A DNA stretch of 64,000 nucleotides from Treponema sp. GTDB taxonomy: Bacteria > Spirochaetota > Spirochaetia > Treponematales > Treponemataceae. A program made the position numbers and the translations under genes. Positions 29,901 through 37,327 of this stretch are shown one piece after another. The stretch covers positions 1-64,000 of the forward strand of contig JAKSTG010000003.1 in assembly GCA_024402695.1 (NCBI GenBank), in the 5' to 3' direction. The notes under the pieces were generated by a model, which saw only the letters and a list, made by a program, of their open reading frames with translations, had not been told where the DNA came from and did not search any database. Every line of letters begins with the position of its first letter. Position 1 is the stretch's first letter.

Positions 29901-31475
29901 CAGCTTACATCTTTCGGATGTGGTCTTGATGCAGTTACAGCAGATCAGGTTGATGAAATCATGAAAGCAAAGGGACGTATGTATACTCTCATCAAGATTG
30001 ACGAAGGTTCAAACCTTGGTGCAGTTCGTATCCGTATTCGTTCTCTTATTGCAGCGGTTAAAGAAAGACTTAGAAACAAACGCCGTTACGAAGTAAAGAC
30101 TTCTGCATACCAGCGTCAGATTTTCACAAAAGAAATGAAGTATACCCATACTATCATCGGACCACAGATGTCTCCGATTCATTTCAAGATTCTTCAGAAA
30201 GCCTTTGCAGGTGCCGGATATCGTTTTGTGATTCTTGATGCCGTAGATCCAAAGGCTGTTGATACAGGTCTTAAATATGTAAACAACGATGCATGTTATC
30301 CTTCAATTCTTGTTGCAGGTCAGATGCTGGCCGCCCTTGAAAGCGGAAAATATGATCTGGACCATGTAAGTTTGATTATCACTCAGACTGGTGGTGGATG
30401 TCGTGCAACAAACTACATTGGATTTATTCGCCGTGCGCTGAATGATGCAGGATGGGGACATATTCCTGTTCTTTCACTTTCGGCCCAGGGTTTCGAAAAA
30501 AATCCTGGATTTAAAATTACGCTTGGACTTTTGCACCGTCTTCTTAAAGCCATTATGGTTGGTGACCTTCTGATGCGTTGTCTGTACAGGGTTCGTCCAT
30601 ATGAAGCCGTTCCTGGAAGTGCAAATGCCCTTTATGAAAAATGGACCGCAATTGCCGAAAAACAGGCTGGTTCTCTGAGCATCTGGAAATATCACAAACT
30701 TCTTAAGAACATTGTTAAGGAATTTGACAGGCTGGAACTGAAGCCAATCAAGAAACCTCGCGTAGGTGTTGTTGGTGAAATCCTTGTTAAGTTCCATCCA
30801 ACTGCAAACAATGACATTGTAAATGTAATCGAAAGGGAAGGAGCAGAATGTGTAATGCCAGACCTGGCAGACTTCTTCTTCTATACTTTTGCAACCGGTA
30901 TTTTCCGTCATGAAGAACTTGCATTCCCTAAAAAGACAGAACGTAATGCAAAACTTCTGGTATGGTTCCTTGAACTTTACCGCAACAAGATGAAGAAATA
31001 CCTTAAGAAATCAAACAGATTCGAAGCTCCATCAAGTATTTACAAACTTATGAAAGGTGTTGATGATATCGTACAGCTTGGAAATATTACCGGTGAAGGA
31101 TGGTTCCTTACAGCAGAAATGGTTGAGCTTATTGAAGAAGGCGCACCAAGCATTGCCTGTGTTCAGCCTTTTGCCTGTCTGCCAAACCATGTAACTGGTA
31201 AGGGAATGATTAAGGAACTTCGCCGCCGCTTCCCAGAAGCAAATATTTCGGCAATCGATTATGACCCGGGTTCTTCGGAAGTAAACCAGCTGAACCGTCT
31301 GAAGCTTATGCTTTCAAACGCACCTGTCGGAAAACATCCTGATGAAGATAAAGATGGAATGGTTACACTTAAGAATGGCTCAAAGGTGAAACCGGAAATC
31401 CGTCTTGCAGCCGGAGCTACAATGACAGATCCCGAACCGGTAGCAGGTCATGAAATGCCACCGGTAAGCAGATAG
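26946..31475 (+). CDS. 2-hydroxyacyl-CoA dehydratase activase-type protein (BcrAD/BadFG)
   Basis: A 1509-residue fusion protein. Two ASKHA ATPase modules of the dehydratase activator family stand in tandem: the first with RVGIDVGSTTVKIAI and NGTCAGGTGAFIDQM, the second from about residue 340 with LGLDSGSTTTKAV and NEACSSGCGSFLDNF. Each keeps the two cysteines (second one in RCGVF or RCTVF) that hold a [4Fe-4S] cluster between subunits in HgdC-type activators. The second half has Cys-rich DUF2229-like (RRCGKCQNNC) and dehydratase-like segments (SVCYPGKITHGHVE, GGGCRATNYIGF). Such fusions are widespread in anaerobes but their substrate is unknown. No separate dehydratase genes lie nearby. Confidence 0.85.
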   Translation: MTENNVVPLRVGIDVGSTTVKIAILDDSDKLIYSDYQRHRADIRSTIINVVKKALNDIETKIPAGKDQTLSVKVTGSGGLSVSQWLNIPFIQEVIAATTAVKKIIPQTDVVIELGGEDAKITYFKGGVEQRMNGTCAGGTGAFIDQMAALLETDAGGLNKLAADMNQIYPIAARCGVFAKTDVQPLINEGARREDIAASIFQAVVSQTISGLACGKPIRGNVAFLGGPLHFLDQLRVRFIETLKLKDDEIIIPDNSEVFVAMGSAFSAERKFKNEDGTDYVFPTIESFRNSLSNLVGAELQEVQRLEPLFKNQAELDEFSIRHEEQVAKRGDLSRTHGPVFLGLDSGSTTTKAVLVDKEGRILWDFYSHNQGNPVELAVKVMKDLYALLPEDCYIGRAVSTGYGEALFQAAFGVDAGEVETITHYRAADFFVPGVEFLLDIGGQDMKCLRMKDGAIVSIQLNEACSSGCGSFLDNFARTMGMDIREFSKIALMAEKPVDLGSRCTVFMNSRVKQAQKEGASVADISAGLSYSVIKNALFKVIKLRKASDIGTKVVVQGGTFNNDAVLRAFEKIAGVQVFRPDVAGLMGAYGSALIAYDQWRDLTAPKPGEPEDTVHDVRSGIATLKDLENFKVELDLRRCGKCQNNCMLTINTFTTPEAKRRFITGNRCERGADLDDDVQIVDASNKANTGIEEATEEMPNLFEWKNKRLFGYVPRKPEDAPMGDVGIPRVLNMYENYPLWFTFFDELGFRVRLSMRSSRKVYEKGLESIPSESVCYPGKITHGHVESLLQAGCKFIFYPCAPYEQKEDSGAGNHYNCPIVTSYPEVLRNNIDALRQDDSILYMNPFLPIYDKPRLAERLYEEMHKHFPSLTKEQINSAVDKAWAEQEKFREDVRKQGEEALEKMIRNSAQGIVLAGRPYHLDPEINHGIPEMINGLGLAVFTEDSVAHLGKIERPLRIIDQWTYHNRLYRAAQFVSEMPALELVQLTSFGCGLDAVTADQVDEIMKAKGRMYTLIKIDEGSNLGAVRIRIRSLIAAVKERLRNKRRYEVKTSAYQRQIFTKEMKYTHTIIGPQMSPIHFKILQKAFAGAGYRFVILDAVDPKAVDTGLKYVNNDACYPSILVAGQMLAALESGKYDLDHVSLIITQTGGGCRATNYIGFIRRALNDAGWGHIPVLSLSAQGFEKNPGFKITLGLLHRLLKAIMVGDLLMRCLYRVRPYEAVPGSANALYEKWTAIAEKQAGSLSIWKYHKLLKNIVKEFDRLELKPIKKPRVGVVGEILVKFHPTANNDIVNVIEREGAECVMPDLADFFFYTFATGIFRHEELAFPKKTERNAKLLVWFLELYRNKMKKYLKKSNRFEAPSSIYKLMKGVDDIVQLGNITGEGWFLTAEMVELIEEGAPSIACVQPFACLPNHVTGKGMIKELRRRFPEANISAIDYDPGSSEVNQLNRLKLMLSNAPVGKHPDEDKDGMVTLKNGSKVKPEIRLAAGATMTDPEPVAGHEMPPVSR

Positions 31476-31535
31476 TTTTTCCATAGTCTATTAAAAATAA
31501 ACCATTGCTTTAATCAAAAGTTCTGTTTTATTCAG

Positions 31536-31541
31536 TATAAT
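31536..31541 (+). promoter_or_regulatory. -10 box of arfB, probably leaderless
   Basis: TATAAT ends seven bases before the ATG at 31549, and no Shine-Dalgarno is present. Confidence 0.45.
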
Positions 31542-31548
31542 AGACTGT

Positions 31549-31959
31549 ATGGAAAAACTGAAACTTCACGAATCCATATTGAATAATTCTCAAATGACCT
31601 TTGCCCGAAGTGGTGGAAATGGCGGTCAGAATGTTAATAAGGTGAATACAAAGGTTCATCTTGTTCTGCCGGTTTCTGCTATAGGTGGAATCAGTGAAGA
31701 GGAAATGGACAGACTTAGAATAAAGCTTTCTTCCATTTTGAATAAAGAAGATTGTCTGTTTCTTGATGTTGATGATGAACGGTATCAGGAAAGGAACCGT
31801 GAAATCGCCTTTGCAAGAATTGAAAACCGGATTCTTCAGGCATTGGTAATTCCCAAAAAACGGAAGCCGACAAAACCTACAAAGGCAAGTAAAGAAAGAA
31901 AACTGAAATTAAAAAAAATCAGATCTGAAGTGAAGAAGAATCGCTCAAAAATATGGTAA
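31549..31959 (+). CDS. arfB: Alternative ribosome-rescue factor ArfB (YaeJ-type peptidyl-tRNA hydrolase)
   Basis: A 136-residue RF-domain protein that frees stalled ribosomes on truncated mRNA. The catalytic GGQ is at residues 25-27 within ARSGGNGGQNVNKVNTKV, and the Lys/Arg-rich C-terminal tail (from KKRKPTKPTKASKERK) is the part that enters the empty mRNA channel. Lack of a stop-codon recognition domain separates it from RF1/RF2. It ends 12 bases from the convergent thioredoxin gene. Confidence 0.92.
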   Translation: MEKLKLHESILNNSQMTFARSGGNGGQNVNKVNTKVHLVLPVSAIGGISEEEMDRLRIKLSSILNKEDCLFLDVDDERYQERNREIAFARIENRILQALVIPKKRKPTKPTKASKERKLKLKKIRSEVKKNRSKIW

Positions 31960-31971
31960 GCGAAAAGCTTC

Positions 31972-32235
31972 CTAGAGCTTCAAAAGCTGTTTAATATCAT
32001 TCTTGCTTAAGATCCGTCCGTAGCTCACAACTTTTTCGTTGATTACCACCCCTGGAAGAGACATAACACCATATTTCATAACCTGTTCAAGATCTGTTAC
32101 ATGCTGAATGTCGGCAGCAAGATTGCTTTCTGCTGCAATATCAATTGTGTCCTGGAACATTCTTGAACAGTTGCTGCATCCTTCACGGCCTAAGATTTTT
32201 ATTGATTTGATTGGTTCTACTGGTATGAACTCCAT
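31972..32235 (-). CDS. Thioredoxin-fold protein (redox-active disulfide protein 2 type)
   Basis: An 87-residue thioredoxin-fold protein with CSNC at residues 20-23 and the cis-proline context MSLPGVVIN. The start is the ATG at 32235 with AGGAG upstream; the longer open frame extends into the spacer. Small thioredoxins of this type accompany ArsP-like permeases and ArsR regulators in many genomes. A role in metalloid or thiol redox handling is inferred from the operon, not proven. Confidence 0.85.
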   Translation of the reverse strand: MEFIPVEPIKSIKILGREGCSNCSRMFQDTIDIAAESNLAADIQHVTDLEQVMKYGVMSLPGVVINEKVVSYGRILSKNDIKQLLKL

Positions 32236-32260
32236 TTTTTTCTCCTTTTGCTGTTTATTT

Positions 32261-33265
32261 TTATAAAATAATTCCTTGTAAAATATTAAAGGCGTATCCA
32301 ACAATTACAATTCCCAGAACGCAGATGATCATGAAGAGGGTCAGCAGTTTTGGTTTTACCGCTTTACTCAACATTACGATACTAGGGATGCTTAAAGTTG
32401 TAACCCCCATCATAAAGCTTAATACAACACCAAGAAGGGCTCCTTTTTCCAGAAGTGATTCTGCAATAGGAATGCAGCCAAAAATATCGGCATACATAGG
32501 AACCCCAAATATGGTGGCGATAATTACCCCGAATGGGTTTTTGTTTCCGAGTGAATTGATAATCCAGTTTTCAGGAATCCAGTTGTGAATGATAGCCCCG
32601 ATTGCAACTCCAATCAGGATGTAAAGAAAAACTTTTCGGAAAGTTGAACACATTGAATTCCAGCTGATTTTCAGCCGGTCCTTAATTGTGGTTTTCATTT
32701 CTGGAAGTTCAGGCATTTCCATATTGCGGGCTTTCTGAATAAAATCTGCAATCTGATTTTCCATATGAAGATGTTCAATCACAGTTCCACCAATCACGGC
32801 AATCACCAGTCCGAAGATTACATAAAGAACCGCGATCTTCCATCCGAAGATACTCATCAGAAGTACAAGGCTTCCTAAGTCAACCATTGGGGAAGAAATC
32901 AAAAAGCTGAAAGTAACACCAAGTGGAAGACCCGCAGTTGTGAAGCCGATGAAAATCGGAATTGAAGAACAGCTGCAGAATGGTGTTATTGTCCCAAGTA
33001 AGGCGCCAATAGTTCTGGCTCCAAATCCGTTGAATCTTCCCATGATTTTTTTGCTGCGCTCAGGCGGGAAAAAACTCTGGATGTAGGAAATGATGAAGAT
33101 CAGCACGCACAAAAGAATTGTGATTTTGATTACATCATAAACAAAGAAGGTAATTGTGTGAGTCCAGATTGAATCTTCGCTCATGCCAAGCTTCAAAAGT
33201 AAAGCAGAAACGCAGGATTTAAGCCAGGCCATTCCCAAAATCTGATTCTGAATGAAGTTCCACAT
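32261..33265 (-). CDS. ArsP/DUF318-type permease
   Basis: A 334-residue membrane protein with about eight to ten hydrophobic spans. TITPFCSCSSIPIFIGF is the cysteine motif of the permease family that includes ArsP, an exporter of trivalent organoarsenicals. ISSPMVDLGSL and a second half repeat (VPMYADIFGCIPIAESL) also fit. The ATG at 33265 with AGAGGAA upstream is preferred to the longer frame that overlaps arsR. It lies between the ArsR-type regulator and the thioredoxin. Arsenical export is likely but other metals are possible. Confidence 0.85.
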   Translation of the reverse strand: MWNFIQNQILGMAWLKSCVSALLLKLGMSEDSIWTHTITFFVYDVIKITILLCVLIFIISYIQSFFPPERSKKIMGRFNGFGARTIGALLGTITPFCSCSSIPIFIGFTTAGLPLGVTFSFLISSPMVDLGSLVLLMSIFGWKIAVLYVIFGLVIAVIGGTVIEHLHMENQIADFIQKARNMEMPELPEMKTTIKDRLKISWNSMCSTFRKVFLYILIGVAIGAIIHNWIPENWIINSLGNKNPFGVIIATIFGVPMYADIFGCIPIAESLLEKGALLGVVLSFMMGVTTLSIPSIVMLSKAVKPKLLTLFMIICVLGIVIVGYAFNILQGIIL

Positions 33266-33267
33266 AA

Positions 33268-33600
33268 TTATTTTTCCTCTGTCGTAAGGCCACAGCAACA
33301 GCATTCTTCGCTTGAAGACAGTTTATCTTTCCAGCACTGAATTTCCTCAAAGTACTGTTTGAATTCCTTAAAGCGGCAGCAGTTGATTTCGTAAATCATC
33401 CATTTCCCGTTTTTACGGCTTTTTACAAGTTCGCAATCGGAAAGGATTTTCATGTGATGTGAAAGAGTTGGTTGAGTGATCTGAAATTTTTCCAGAAGGT
33501 CACAGGCACATTTTTCGCCTTCAGTAAGAAGAGAGATGATTTTTAATCTGTTTTCATCACCAAGGGCTTTGCAGATCTGAGAGATTTCTAAAGCAGTCAT
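33268..33600 (-). CDS. ArsR/SmtB-family metal-sensing repressor
   Basis: A 110-residue winged-helix repressor, the first gene of the permease operon. The start is the ATG at 33600 after GAGGAG. A CxC pair (Cys31, Cys33 in EKCACDLLEKF) sits at the alpha-3 position used by ArsR to bind As(III)/Sb(III). DNA-contact helix ITQPTLSHHMKIL is intact. The protein also ends in a run of four cysteines (100-103) that could add a metal site. Its own operator lies immediately upstream. Confidence 0.9.
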   Translation of the reverse strand: MTALEISQICKALGDENRLKIISLLTEGEKCACDLLEKFQITQPTLSHHMKILSDCELVKSRKNGKWMIYEINCCRFKEFKQYFEEIQCWKDKLSSSEECCCCGLTTEEK

Positions 33601-33609
33601 TAGTCTCCT

Positions 33610-33664
33610 CATATAGATAAATATCTATATGAAAGAAGATAAACAATATATAGATGATTGTCAA
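33610..33664 (-). promoter_or_regulatory. Promoter and operator of the arsR-permease-thioredoxin operon
   Basis: On the minus strand TTGACA (33659-33664), 17 bases, TATCTT (33636-33641). Between the -10 and the arsR ATG lies a perfect inverted repeat, CATATAGATA and its complement separated by AA (33610-33631). The repeat covers the expected start of transcription, the usual place for an ArsR-type operator. Confidence 0.75.
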
Positions 33665-33687
33665 TATGATATAAATGACACGATAAA

Positions 33688-33972
33688 CTATCTTTCGACC
33701 TTGTCGGCGTAATCCAATATGCCGCCGATTTTGATAACGTTTGTGTAGCCATAAGATACAAGCTTTGCGCAGGCTTCTTTGCTGCGTCTTCCACTGCGGC
33801 AGTAGACGTAAAGTTTCTGATCTTTATCTTTTAAAAGAGCTTCTGTGTTTTTTTTAGTCATTAATTCATTAGTATGCTGAATTGCACCTGGAATGTGTCC
33901 GTCTGCATATTCTTCTGGTCTACGGACATCAAGCAGAATAAGTAAGGTAATTAATAATGATTGCTTTATCAT
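33688..33972 (-). pseudogene. Truncated rhodanese-like gene
   Basis: The frame contains the main part of a rhodanese domain: LLDVRRPEEYADGHIPGAI, the active-site loop VYCRSGRRS with the persulfide Cys, and YTNVIKIGGI. The normal N-terminal helix and strand are missing, replaced by a short hydrophobic segment from the ATG at 33972. Upstream in other frames are pieces of a different gene. It could still be expressed as a small rhodanese, but the loss of the domain start suggests decay or a fusion junction. Confidence 0.6.
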
Positions 33973-33989
33973 CTTTATTCTTTTGATTT

Positions 33990-34203
33990 TCAAGTATATG
34001 CTATGTAACCAATGGCCACTGTCCGAACATAGGCACAGGTTTTTGGAATCATAAGCATACCAATTGCGGGAATTGCATCTGCAGAAGTCCACTGATTTTT
34101 ATATTCTCCCAACTTTTTTTTGATTTCTTGATCATTAAATACCAAGAGTGATTACAGTAGTCAGGTAAATAACATCAAAAGCGGTTTCTCCAAATGCTCT
34201 CAT
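33990..34203 (-). pseudogene. Fragments of a decayed small membrane-protein gene
   Basis: Two hydrophobic pieces in different frames follow each other. The first runs from ATG 34203 to a stop at 34135-34137 (starts MRAFGETAFDVIYL). The second, ending with the stop at 33990-33992, contains ADAIPAIGMLMIPKTCAYV and GYIAYT. They look like the ends of one small integral membrane protein with its middle deleted and a frameshift. I cannot name the family. Together with the rhodanese fragment this makes 33690-34205 a patch of gene decay. Confidence 0.35.
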
Positions 34204-34224
34204 TTTAAGCTCTTAAAATAAATT

Positions 34225-34878
34225 TTATAAAGACTTTTTGATCAGAACAAGATTTCTTTCAGAATCATCCAGGCCTGGAACATTAAGATTCACAAGGTCG
34301 TAATCAGGAACCAGTTTCTTTATGTCTTCCATTTCGGTTTTGATGCTGTCCATTTTTGCTTTGTAAGCGGCAAGTGTACCGTCTTTTTTTGTAATGCCAA
34401 GAAGAGTTTTTGTCATCTTGTCATCAAGAGGACGGAAAGCCCGGAATGTGATTACATCAAATTTTTCTTTCTGGACTTTTTCGGCTTCGCTGTTTATTAC
34501 AGTAACATTTTTAAGTCCAAGAATTGCGGCTACATTTTCAAGGAAAGCACAGCGCTTTGCCATGCGTTCTACAAGACAGAAGTTTACGTCAGGAAAGGCT
34601 GCTGCTAAAGGAATGCCCGGGAGCCCGCCGCCTGAACCGATGTCTCCAACTGTAAAGTCCGGATTGTTGTGAGCTGTTTCAAACAGTTTTTCAAATGTAG
34701 TATAAGGAGACAAGGAATCAAAAATGTGACGTACTACAAGTTCATCGTGATCACTTGTGTTTGTAAGATTATAAGCTGAGTTAAAAAGAATTATTTCGTT
34801 GATGTATTTTTCCATAAGAGGTTCAATTCTTTCGGCCTCTTCTTTTTTCAGTCCGATTTGTACTAATCCGTCAGTCAT
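34225..34878 (-). CDS. rsmG: 16S rRNA (guanine-527-N7) methyltransferase RsmG
   Basis: A 217-residue SAM-dependent methyltransferase (formerly GidB) that modifies G527 of 16S rRNA; loss gives low-level streptomycin resistance in other bacteria. Motif I GDIGSGGGLPGIPLA and the following LVERMAKRCAFLENV are characteristic, and NTSDHDELVVRHIFDSL is the N-terminal signature. AGGAAG precedes the ATG. It is last in the run parC-yigZ-rsmE-HExxH-unknown-rsmG. Confidence 0.95.
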   Translation of the reverse strand: MTDGLVQIGLKKEEAERIEPLMEKYINEIILFNSAYNLTNTSDHDELVVRHIFDSLSPYTTFEKLFETAHNNPDFTVGDIGSGGGLPGIPLAAAFPDVNFCLVERMAKRCAFLENVAAILGLKNVTVINSEAEKVQKEKFDVITFRAFRPLDDKMTKTLLGITKKDGTLAAYKAKMDSIKTEMEDIKKLVPDYDLVNLNVPGLDDSERNLVLIKKSL

Positions 34879-34913
34879 AGTTCTTCCTGTTATTTTTTTG
34901 TCTGTTTGATTAT

Positions 34914-35777
34914 TTAGTTGTCCAGGTCAATCAGAAGGTCTGCTTCGCAGTCCTTTGATGAAGAACGAAGAACAACAAGGTTTCCGGTTTTCTGTGCAGA
35001 AAGGTTTTTCTGTGAGCAGAGTTTGTAAAGGAATGAGTTTTCGTTTTTGCTGTCCTGGTTGATTGAAGGACTTACATCATAAGTAATTACGCTGCCAGAA
35101 TTTTCTTTTGTTTTGAACAGCAGATAGAAAGTTTCATTTCTGACTTTTTTGTCTGCAATGTAACGGCGGTCTGCAGTCATAAGGAAAGAACCGTCGTTTT
35201 CCTGAGAGCTGATGTAAACAGTTGTAAGAGAATCTTTGATGTTGTAGTTGTTGATTTTGAAACGGAGAACTGAAGGAGCGTGAACCTTAAGGGATTCTGT
35301 AGTTCCTGCAGTAATTTCCTCTTTCTTTTCTGCTTTAAGTTCTTCAAGAGACTGAAGAATCTGCTGAAGAAGAAGGTTGTTTGAAAGATTGTCCGAAGAG
35401 GTGCTTGTTCCCAAAAGTCCTGAAAGGGAAGACAAAGAGCCTGCATTGGAAAGGGAAGTGATGTCCTGTGCTGTAAGGAAATCATTTGTATTCAAAATAC
35501 TTGAAAGAAGATCTGTAGTTGTTGTGCCGTCGGTAAGGACAGTTTCGTTTTTATCTTTTTCGGAAGAATTGTCACTTTCCGTTGTCGGATTTTTTGCCTT
35601 TGGATAATATGGAATCTTTGGTTTGTAAAAACCTGAACCTAAAGTCGGAGCACTGATTTCAGGAAACTCTGGCATTTCTGGCATTGTCTGTCCGTTCAGA
35701 AGGAAAAGAGAAAGTGAAAGAATTCCGGCACATAAAAGTCTTTTACAGATTTGCAAGGCTTTCCTCCACGAATTCAA
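34914..35777 (-). CDS. Exported protein of unknown function
   Basis: A 287-residue protein with a basic N-terminus (NSWRKALQICKRLL) and a hydrophobic core LCAGILSLSLFLLNG typical of a Sec signal peptide. After this come a Pro/Met-rich stretch (TMPEMPEFPEIS), a Ser/Thr-rich linker, a segment rich in Leu and Ser, and a C-terminal half with beta character (from LRFKINNYNIKDSLTT). I recognise no domain. Its start overlaps the HExxH gene by 35 bases, implying coupling, so the two products may work together in the envelope. Confidence 0.7.
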   Translation of the reverse strand: MNSWRKALQICKRLLCAGILSLSLFLLNGQTMPEMPEFPEISAPTLGSGFYKPKIPYYPKAKNPTTESDNSSEKDKNETVLTDGTTTTDLLSSILNTNDFLTAQDITSLSNAGSLSSLSGLLGTSTSSDNLSNNLLLQQILQSLEELKAEKKEEITAGTTESLKVHAPSVLRFKINNYNIKDSLTTVYISSQENDGSFLMTADRRYIADKKVRNETFYLLFKTKENSGSVITYDVSPSINQDSKNENSFLYKLCSQKNLSAQKTGNLVVLRSSSKDCEADLLIDLDN

Positions 35778-36558
35778 GACGCTGGTTCAGCTGTGCAATT
35801 GTCTTTTCAAGTCTGGATTTTTCTTTTTCCAGCTTTGTTTTAGGATCATTCTGCTGGTTCTGTTTCTGTGATTTCATTTTCATCATTTCGCGGACTGTTG
35901 CAGGACTTTTTCCAGAAAGCAATTCCTGTTCTGCCTCTTTACGGTCATCTACTTTCTTGATGCAGGCAACAGTCTTCATGTTGTCAAAACCAATAGCAGG
36001 ATTTACAGGAACGCGGGCAACGCGCTGAATTTCTTTTGCGGAGTTTCTTGGCATGCAAAGTACGCGGTCCAAATAATCTTCGTAACGGATATTTGCAGCC
36101 TTACAAAGGTCATAGGCTTCTCCAAGAAGGCGTCCGAATTCTGTCATGAGCTGACCGTTCTTTTCGATAAATTCAGTCTTAATGCGATCAGTAAGTTCTT
36201 TAAGTTCAGGAGAAACAGTCAGGTCCAGTTTGTAGTAACCTTTTTCTTCTGCAATTGCCAGAAGGCCGCCAAACTTGGCCCAGAATTTCTGAGTATGACT
36301 TTTTGCGTTTGGAATGAATCCTTCTGGTGAAACAAGAAGAGTTTCTTCTGTTACCAGGTGATGTGTATATTCATGGATTGCGGTGTAAATCAGTTCATTT
36401 TCAGTTTTGAAATTCTGATTGTGAAGGAGAATTTCGTGAGTATCAGGTTTATAAAGCCCGTTTACTCGTGTCGATTCTTTTCCGGTCTGAGTTACTGTAA
36501 ATTCAAGGTTAGTTTCTGCTAGATCCAGCAGGATTTCTTTTATACGTGCGTTATCCAT
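35743..36558 (-). CDS. HExxH putative metalloprotease-like protein
   Basis: A 271-residue protein with HEYTHH at residues 62-67 in the context ELIYTAIHEYTHHLV, the zinc-binding helix of gluzincin-type peptidases. A clear third ligand is not evident. The final 60 residues are a Lys/Glu/Gln-rich coiled coil (KTKLEKEKSRLEKTI). The ATG at 36558 (13 bases after rsmE) is preferred over the ATG at 36597, which overlaps rsmE. No signal peptide is seen. Peptidase activity is an inference from the motif only. Confidence 0.65.
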   Translation of the reverse strand: MDNARIKEILLDLAETNLEFTVTQTGKESTRVNGLYKPDTHEILLHNQNFKTENELIYTAIHEYTHHLVTEETLLVSPEGFIPNAKSHTQKFWAKFGGLLAIAEEKGYYKLDLTVSPELKELTDRIKTEFIEKNGQLMTEFGRLLGEAYDLCKAANIRYEDYLDRVLCMPRNSAKEIQRVARVPVNPAIGFDNMKTVACIKKVDDRKEAEQELLSGKSPATVREMMKMKSQKQNQQNDPKTKLEKEKSRLEKTIAQLNQRLEFVEESLANL

Positions 36559-36571
36559 AAGTTCAATAATT

Positions 36572-37327
36572 TTAACAAAGCAGTCCTCTTTCTGCAAGAA
36601 TTACGCTGGCTGCCACAGTTGCCGCTGTTTCCGTTCTCATGATTCTTTTTCCCATTCCGCAGCGGACAAAACCTGCTTCTTCCAGCATAAGTCGTTCTTT
36701 ATCTGTCCAGCCCCGTTCACTTCCGATGGCGGCAACAGAAATGATTTTATCATCCTGGCTTTTGGTTTTGTCTTCACGAAGGATTTCTACAAGGGAGCCC
36801 TTTGGATTGATGTTGTCCAAAGCAAGAGCCTGAAAGTTTTCTCCCGCAGATTTTTTCACTGCTTCCATACAATCAGTAAGAGTCTTGTGAAGAAATAATT
36901 CCGGCACAGAAGTTGTTCCTGCCTGAACAGTTCCATCCAGAAGCATTTTGTAGGCAGTTCCGTGTTCCACCAGATTAGACTGCATATAGGATTTTTCCCC
37001 AAGCTCTGTTCCTGTTAAGTGAACTTCTTTTACGCCAAGGGCTGCGATATCTCTTAAAAGTCTTTTCAGCTGTATAGGACGGGGAAAACCAATAATCATA
37101 ATGAGAGGCTGCGGTGGAAGGCCTGGAGCTTCTTCTTTGAAAGAAAAGAAAATGGAATTGTTCTCGATTTTTTCAATTACGGCTGTTCCTGTCATTCCGC
37201 CGATGATTCCGGCTTTGAAGGAGTCGCCTTCTTTTTTATGAAGAACTTTTACAATGTGTTCACCACGCTCATCTTTAATGGAAAGAGGAGAGGTGATTTC
37301 TGATTCTGTAAAAAGTGCAATGTTCAT
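36572..37327 (-). CDS. rsmE: 16S rRNA (uracil-1498-N3) methyltransferase RsmE
   Basis: A 251-residue SPOUT-class methyltransferase for U1498 of 16S rRNA. The SAM-binding knot is seen in AAIGSERGWTDKER and the C-terminal MGKRIMRTETAATVA, both RsmE signatures; the N-terminal PUA-like domain includes HIVKVLHKKEGDSF. The ATG at 37327 overlaps the yigZ stop by one base, so it is translated from the yigZ-rsmE mRNA. Confidence 0.94.
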   Translation of the reverse strand: MNIALFTESEITSPLSIKDERGEHIVKVLHKKEGDSFKAGIIGGMTGTAVIEKIENNSIFFSFKEEAPGLPPQPLIMIIGFPRPIQLKRLLRDIAALGVKEVHLTGTELGEKSYMQSNLVEHGTAYKMLLDGTVQAGTTSVPELFLHKTLTDCMEAVKKSAGENFQALALDNINPKGSLVEILREDKTKSQDDKIISVAAIGSERGWTDKERLMLEEAGFVRCGMGKRIMRTETAATVAASVILAERGLLC

